Of a stretch of DNA of 35,185 nucleotides, positions 32,112 through 35,185 are shown in pieces (within the stretch, counting starts at the first letter, position 1; each line of letters opens with the position of its first letter). The notes beneath the pieces were generated by a model. That model did not search any database and had not been told where the DNA came from. It worked only from the letters and a program-made list of their open reading frames with translations. Source of the stretch: UBA6168 sp964573725 (GTDB taxonomy: Bacteria > Bacteroidota > Bacteroidia > Chitinophagales > Saprospiraceae); the NCBI GenBank assembly GCA_964573725.1, contig CAZNLJ010000046.1, positions 1 to 35,185 on the forward strand, written 5' to 3'. The position numbers were made by a program, and so were the translations under genes.

Positions 32112-32942
32112 ATGTGGCCTATGCAACGCTTGCCCGACCTTGTGCGCGATTGCCTGTCCGAACCCTATGCCCTGTCGGCCGAACAAGTGGCGTTTTACGG
32201 GCGGCACCGGTTCGTCCGGTTGGCGGGCGTCCTGCCGGTGGAGGTGGTGGACTACTACCGCGAGGTCATCGACGACAGGGTCCGGAGGATGAACCGGGAG
32301 GACCGGTCGTTGGAAGACCGGGACACTTACGGCAAGGCCTTCCTGCAGTTGTTCAACCTCTGGCGTGAAGACGGGCGCATCCGTGACCTGGTCTTGTCTC
32401 CCCGCCTCGGAATGATCGCCGCCCGGCTCCTCGGAACCGCCGGCGTGCGCCTCTATCATGACCAGGCGCTGTACAAGGAGGCGGGCGGCGGTATCACTCC
32501 CTGGCATGCGGACCAATATTATTGGCCCTTGTCGAGCGATAAGACGGTGACCGCCTGGATACCCCTGCAGGCGACCCCCCTGGAGATGGGCCCCCTGGAG
32601 TTCAGTGCCGGCAGCCATGTGATCGCCGAAGGCCGGGAATTGGCCATCGGCGACGAGAGCGAACGGAAAATCGGCGACCGCTTGCGGTTGACGGATTTCC
32701 GGCATGTGGCGGAACCTTTTGCGGCGGGAGACATCAGCTTCCACTCCGGTTGGGTCTTCCACCGGGCCGGGGCCAACACGAGCGGCGAGATGCGGCGGGT
32801 CATGACCGCCATCTACATGGACCGGGAGATGCGCCTGAAGGCACCGGAAAACAGGAACCAGGAACACGACTGGCATACCTGGTGCCCGGGAGCGACCGTC
32901 GGCGCCGTCATCGATACCCCCCTCAACCCGGTGGTCGGATAA
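32112..32942 (+). CDS. Phytanoyl-CoA dioxygenase (PhyH) family protein
   Basis: This 276-aa cytoplasmic non-heme iron, 2-oxoglutarate-dependent oxygenase has the iron ligands His132 and Asp134 in WHADQYYW, and a distal His in FHSGWVFHRAGANTS followed by an Arg (EMRRVM) for 2-oxoglutarate. The family part YGRHRFVRLAGVLPVEVVDYYREVI opens the domain. Members hydroxylate very different small molecules, so the substrate is open. ATG 32112 or 32121 is preferred over 32064 because a promoter with an exact -7 element lies between 32072 and 32103. The TSUP permease gene starts 41 nt downstream on the same strand, so the two may form an operon. Confidence 0.88.
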   Translation: MWPMQRLPDLVRDCLSEPYALSAEQVAFYGRHRFVRLAGVLPVEVVDYYREVIDDRVRRMNREDRSLEDRDTYGKAFLQLFNLWREDGRIRDLVLSPRLGMIAARLLGTAGVRLYHDQALYKEAGGGITPWHADQYYWPLSSDKTVTAWIPLQATPLEMGPLEFSAGSHVIAEGRELAIGDESERKIGDRLRLTDFRHVAEPFAAGDISFHSGWVFHRAGANTSGEMRRVMTAIYMDREMRLKAPENRNQEHDWHTWCPGATVGAVIDTPLNPVVG

Positions 32943-32983
32943 ACGGCCGGTGGTGGGGATGCGCACCGGCGGAATCTTGTTCG

Positions 32984-33757
32984 ATGGAAGCGATCCTAAT
33001 GGCCCTCGTGGCCTTCCTGGCAGCTTTGCTGACCTTCTTTTCCGGCTTCGGCCTGGGTACCTTGCTGACGCCGGTCTTCCTGCTATTCTTTCCGGCGGAC
33101 CTGGCCATCGCCTTGACCGGGGTGGTTCATTTTTTCAATAACCTGTTTAAGTTGACCCTGGTCGGGCGGCAAGCGGACGGAGGCGTGGTGCTTCGTTTCG
33201 GATTGCCGGCCGTGGGGGCGGCGCTGCTCGGTGCCGCCGCCATGGTGTTCCTGTCCGGATTGGAGGCCCGGTGGACCTACGGATGGGCGGACAGGACTTT
33301 CGAAGTGACGCCTTTCAAGCTGTTGCTTTCCTTCCTCTTGACCTTCTTCGCCCTGATGGACCTGCTTCCGTACTTCCGGCAATGGCATTTCGACCGCCGA
33401 TGGTTGTCCTTGGGCGGCTTCCTGAGCGGATTCTTCGGGGGCTTGTCCGGACACCAGGGGGCCTTGCGCAGCGCTTTCCTGATCCGGGCCGGATTGTCCA
33501 AGACCGCATTCGTCGGCACGGGAGTCGTGGTCTCCTGCCTGGTCGACCTTACCCGCTTGTCCGTCTATGCCGGCCGGCTCCGGGTGGCCGGCTGGGAAGA
33601 CCACCTCGTTACCTTGGGCATCGTGACCACCGGTGGCATCCTGGGCTCCTGGTTGGGTAACCGGCTGCTGCAAAAGGTGACCCTGGCGCGGCTGCAACAA
33701 CTCGTGGCGCTCGGCCTGCTCCTGCTTTCCCTCGCCCTGGGCGCCGGCTGGCTGTGA
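32984..33757 (+). CDS. TSUP family permease (TauE/SafE sulfite-exporter type)
   Basis: This 257-aa inner-membrane protein has about eight hydrophobic segments in two halves. Each half begins with a family motif: FFSGFGLGTLLTPVFLLFFP near 18-37 and GFLSGFFGGLSGHQGALRSAFLI near 145-167. TSUP proteins move organosulfonates, sulfite or other small organic anions across the inner membrane. The Asp/Arg-rich loop (LPYFRQWHFDRRW) is cytoplasmic by the positive-inside rule. The partner PhyH dioxygenase upstream might produce or consume its substrate, but no sulfur gene other than the distant cysH is in the window. ATG 32984 starts directly before the first membrane segment. Confidence 0.88.
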   Translation: MEAILMALVAFLAALLTFFSGFGLGTLLTPVFLLFFPADLAIALTGVVHFFNNLFKLTLVGRQADGGVVLRFGLPAVGAALLGAAAMVFLSGLEARWTYGWADRTFEVTPFKLLLSFLLTFFALMDLLPYFRQWHFDRRWLSLGGFLSGFFGGLSGHQGALRSAFLIRAGLSKTAFVGTGVVVSCLVDLTRLSVYAGRLRVAGWEDHLVTLGIVTTGGILGSWLGNRLLQKVTLARLQQLVALGLLLLSLALGAGWL

Positions 33758-33800
33758 CCCGCCGGCCTGATGCCGGCTTCCCTTTTTGCATAGATTGGCT

Positions 33801-33808
33801 TAATTTTG
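33801..33808 (+). promoter_or_regulatory. -7 element upstream of the GT8 gene
   Basis: TAATTTTG is an exact TAnnTTTG match. The -33 position is poor. The leader to ATG 34029 would be about 215 nt. Confidence 0.4.
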
Positions 33809-34028
33809 GACGCCGCTGCCTTAGCTACCCGAACCTGACACAGCTGCCGTCACCCAGGTGTCCAGGGGAGGTGCCCGCCGGCCGATGGCCCCCTCCTTTG
33901 GCTGCTTGCCGCTGACCATACCGTATCCATGTTTTCTGAAAATGCCTGCTGCGACGTGGGTCCGATATCCACCCGCTCCTCCCGCCGGGCGGAAAACCGC
34001 CGTACGCCGTAGCACAGAAGGAAAGAAT

Positions 34029-35054
34029 ATGTCCGACCAGTCCAGCCGAACGAGCGGAGGAAAGCCCTCCGTGCCTGGGAAATACAATGTCTGTTTTTCC
34101 GCCAACGATGCCTACCGCCAACACCTGACGGTAGCCTGCCTGTCCTTGCTTGTCACCAATCCGGTACCCTGGGACATCTACCTGGTCACGACGGATTTCC
34201 GGCCGCAAAGCGAACGCCGCCTGCGTCGGATGGTCGAACGACGGGGCAGTCGACTGCATCGCATCACCATGGACGACAGTAAGTTCCGGGACCTGCCCAT
34301 CGAGTACAGCCGGTTCGATGTGCATACTTACTTCCGGCTCTACCTGGGCCGCCTCCTTCCCGAAACCGTCGGGAATCTCCTGTACCTGGATTCGGACCTG
34401 GTCGTCGACGGCCCCTTGACGGACCTGTTCGACCGTCCGGCCCGGGCACCGCTGGAGGCCGTGCGCGATTATGGGATGGATGCGGACCGGCTGGCCCTGC
34501 GCGGCAACAACCGCTACTTCAATGCCGGTGTGATGTATATCCCGTTGGCCCATTGGCGCCGGGAGCAATACCACGGGAAATTGCTGTCGCACGTACCTCC
34601 TACCTATGAATATGCGGACCAGGAAATCCTCAATGATTTCTTCAAGGGACAATGGCATGAGTTGTCCTGGCGGTACAATACCTTCCACTTCTTCCTGTAC
34701 CGGTTCCCGGCCCCTTCCGTCATCCATTACGCAGGCGACCATAAACCCTGGCGCTACCTGACCCTGTCCGGCATCACCTATTGGAAATACCTCCTCCGCT
34801 CCCCTTACCGGCTCCGTGCCTGGACGGTCCTGCAAACCATCCGTCCGGGCATAGGGCTTTTCCTGTATTACAAGAAGCAGCGGGTCTATTTCAACCGGCT
34901 GCTGGCATTCCTGCGCATCCGCAAGTTCGAACTGCCGGAAGCGGACGGGATACCGGCGGAGTGGTTGCAGGGCAGCGAGCCGGCCCCGGACGGAAACCGG
35001 CCCCGGACAAGCGGGGACCAACCGGTGATGACCGGAGAAGGCGGCAACCGGTAA
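34029..35054 (+). CDS. Glycosyltransferase family 8 protein
   Basis: This 341-aa retaining glycosyltransferase has a GT-A fold. The nucleotide-sugar start is NVCFSANDAYRQHLTVACLSLL, and the metal-binding DXD motif is DSD at 121-123 in LLYLDSDLVVDGPL. FNAGVMYIPL and the C-terminal HYAGDHKPW are typical of LPS glucosyl/galactosyltransferases and glycogenin-like enzymes. Basic and hydrophobic residues near the end (KYLLRSPYRLRAW...LFLYYKKQRVYFNR) suggest membrane association. The tail after residue 310 is Pro/Gly-rich. ATG 34029, preceded by AAGGAAAG, is chosen over the long upstream frame to 33858, which is non-coding in character. A role in lipopolysaccharide or exopolysaccharide is likely. 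Confidence 0.9.
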   Translation: MSDQSSRTSGGKPSVPGKYNVCFSANDAYRQHLTVACLSLLVTNPVPWDIYLVTTDFRPQSERRLRRMVERRGSRLHRITMDDSKFRDLPIEYSRFDVHTYFRLYLGRLLPETVGNLLYLDSDLVVDGPLTDLFDRPARAPLEAVRDYGMDADRLALRGNNRYFNAGVMYIPLAHWRREQYHGKLLSHVPPTYEYADQEILNDFFKGQWHELSWRYNTFHFFLYRFPAPSVIHYAGDHKPWRYLTLSGITYWKYLLRSPYRLRAWTVLQTIRPGIGLFLYYKKQRVYFNRLLAFLRIRKFELPEADGIPAEWLQGSEPAPDGNRPRTSGDQPVMTGEGGNR

Positions 35055-35095
35055 GTTCGCAATTACCGGACGCCGAACACTGACAAACGTCATGA

Positions 35096-35149
35096 CCAGC
35101 GGAATTTCGCTGGCATTTGATATTAGATATCTGACCTTTCGCAGGTCAG
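35096..35149. repeat. Three consecutive stem-loops after the GT8 gene
   Basis: Within 54 bases there are three dyads: CCAGCG-GAATTT-CGCTGG (35096-35113), GATAT-TAG-ATATC (35119-35131) and CTGACCT-TTCGC-AGGTCAG (35131-35149). None has a T-run. It could be a terminator cluster, a recombination or attachment-like site, or part of a repeat cut by the window end. The last 130 bases contain no gene. Confidence 0.55.
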
Positions 35150-35185
35150 AAATTTGGATGAACAATATTTTTTCATAAGGCTACC

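Noticed and set aside
33825..35165. Long minus-strand frame opposite the GT8 gene, including the terminal stem-loops
   Set aside because: The GT8 motifs on the plus strand are clear. The minus translation lacks domain features.

Overview
The window looks like a chromosomal segment of a GC-rich (roughly 60 % GC by eye) member of the Bacteroidota. The evidence is a secreted protein with a type IX secretion (Por) C-terminal sorting domain, several promoters of the Bacteroidota form (TTTG about 19 nt before TAnnTTTG), few Shine-Dalgarno sequences, and families common in this phylum (DUF4286, small ECF sigma factor, OmpH, HxlR). A Saprospiria/Lewinella-like host would fit the high GC, but that is only a guess. 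I found no rRNA, tRNA, CRISPR array, transposase, integrase or phage gene. The content is mostly metabolic and cell-envelope housekeeping.

Layout. 1-430 holds the first copy of a structured ~228 bp repeat. 473-1978: an unrecognised protein and an assimilatory sulfate-reduction enzyme (cysH) with a CRP/FNR-like palindrome over its promoter. 2256-4575: an SDR oxidoreductase, about 1 kb without a gene, then an HxlR regulator with a clear promoter and an array of operator-like half-sites. 4896-8328 (minus): a tight three-gene lipid/hydrocarbon oxidation operon (AlkB-type monooxygenase, delta-9-type desaturase, GMC oxidoreductase). 8663-10650: a small lipoprotein-like gene overlapping a secreted Asp-repeat protein. 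11105-14549: T9SS-exported protein, DUF1801 protein, outer-membrane barrel protein. 14852-15077: second copy of the repeat. 15168-18445: DUF2214 membrane protein, PepSY membrane protein, Omp85-type outer-membrane protein and a 42-aa single-span protein.

18471-23432 (all minus): ECF sigma factor, PAS/HAMP sensor kinase, octanoyltransferase lipB, a conserved hypothetical and an acyl-CoA thioesterase. A divergent AT-rich region with a perfect 17-bp inverted repeat separates these from 23835-26291 (plus): DUF4286 protein, acyl-CoA dehydrogenase and an M50 protease, closed by a strong bidirectional terminator. 26371-31963 (all minus): OmpH chaperone, YceI lipoprotein, and a cluster of alpha-L-fucosidase, RidA, fold-type-III PLP enzyme and M19 dipeptidase. 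32112-35054 (plus): PhyH-type dioxygenase, TSUP permease and GT8 glycosyltransferase, followed by three consecutive small stem-loops at the window end.

How the genes fit together. Two clusters form plausible pathways: the AlkB-desaturase-GMC operon (oxygenation, desaturation and alcohol oxidation of a lipid) and the RidA / PLP dehydratase-like / dipeptidase cluster (release and deamination of D- or modified amino acids). The best candidates for undescribed elements are the duplicated three-hairpin repeat, the HxlR half-site array and the palindrome in the sigma-factor promoter region. All assignments come from reading the sequence; no database search was run.
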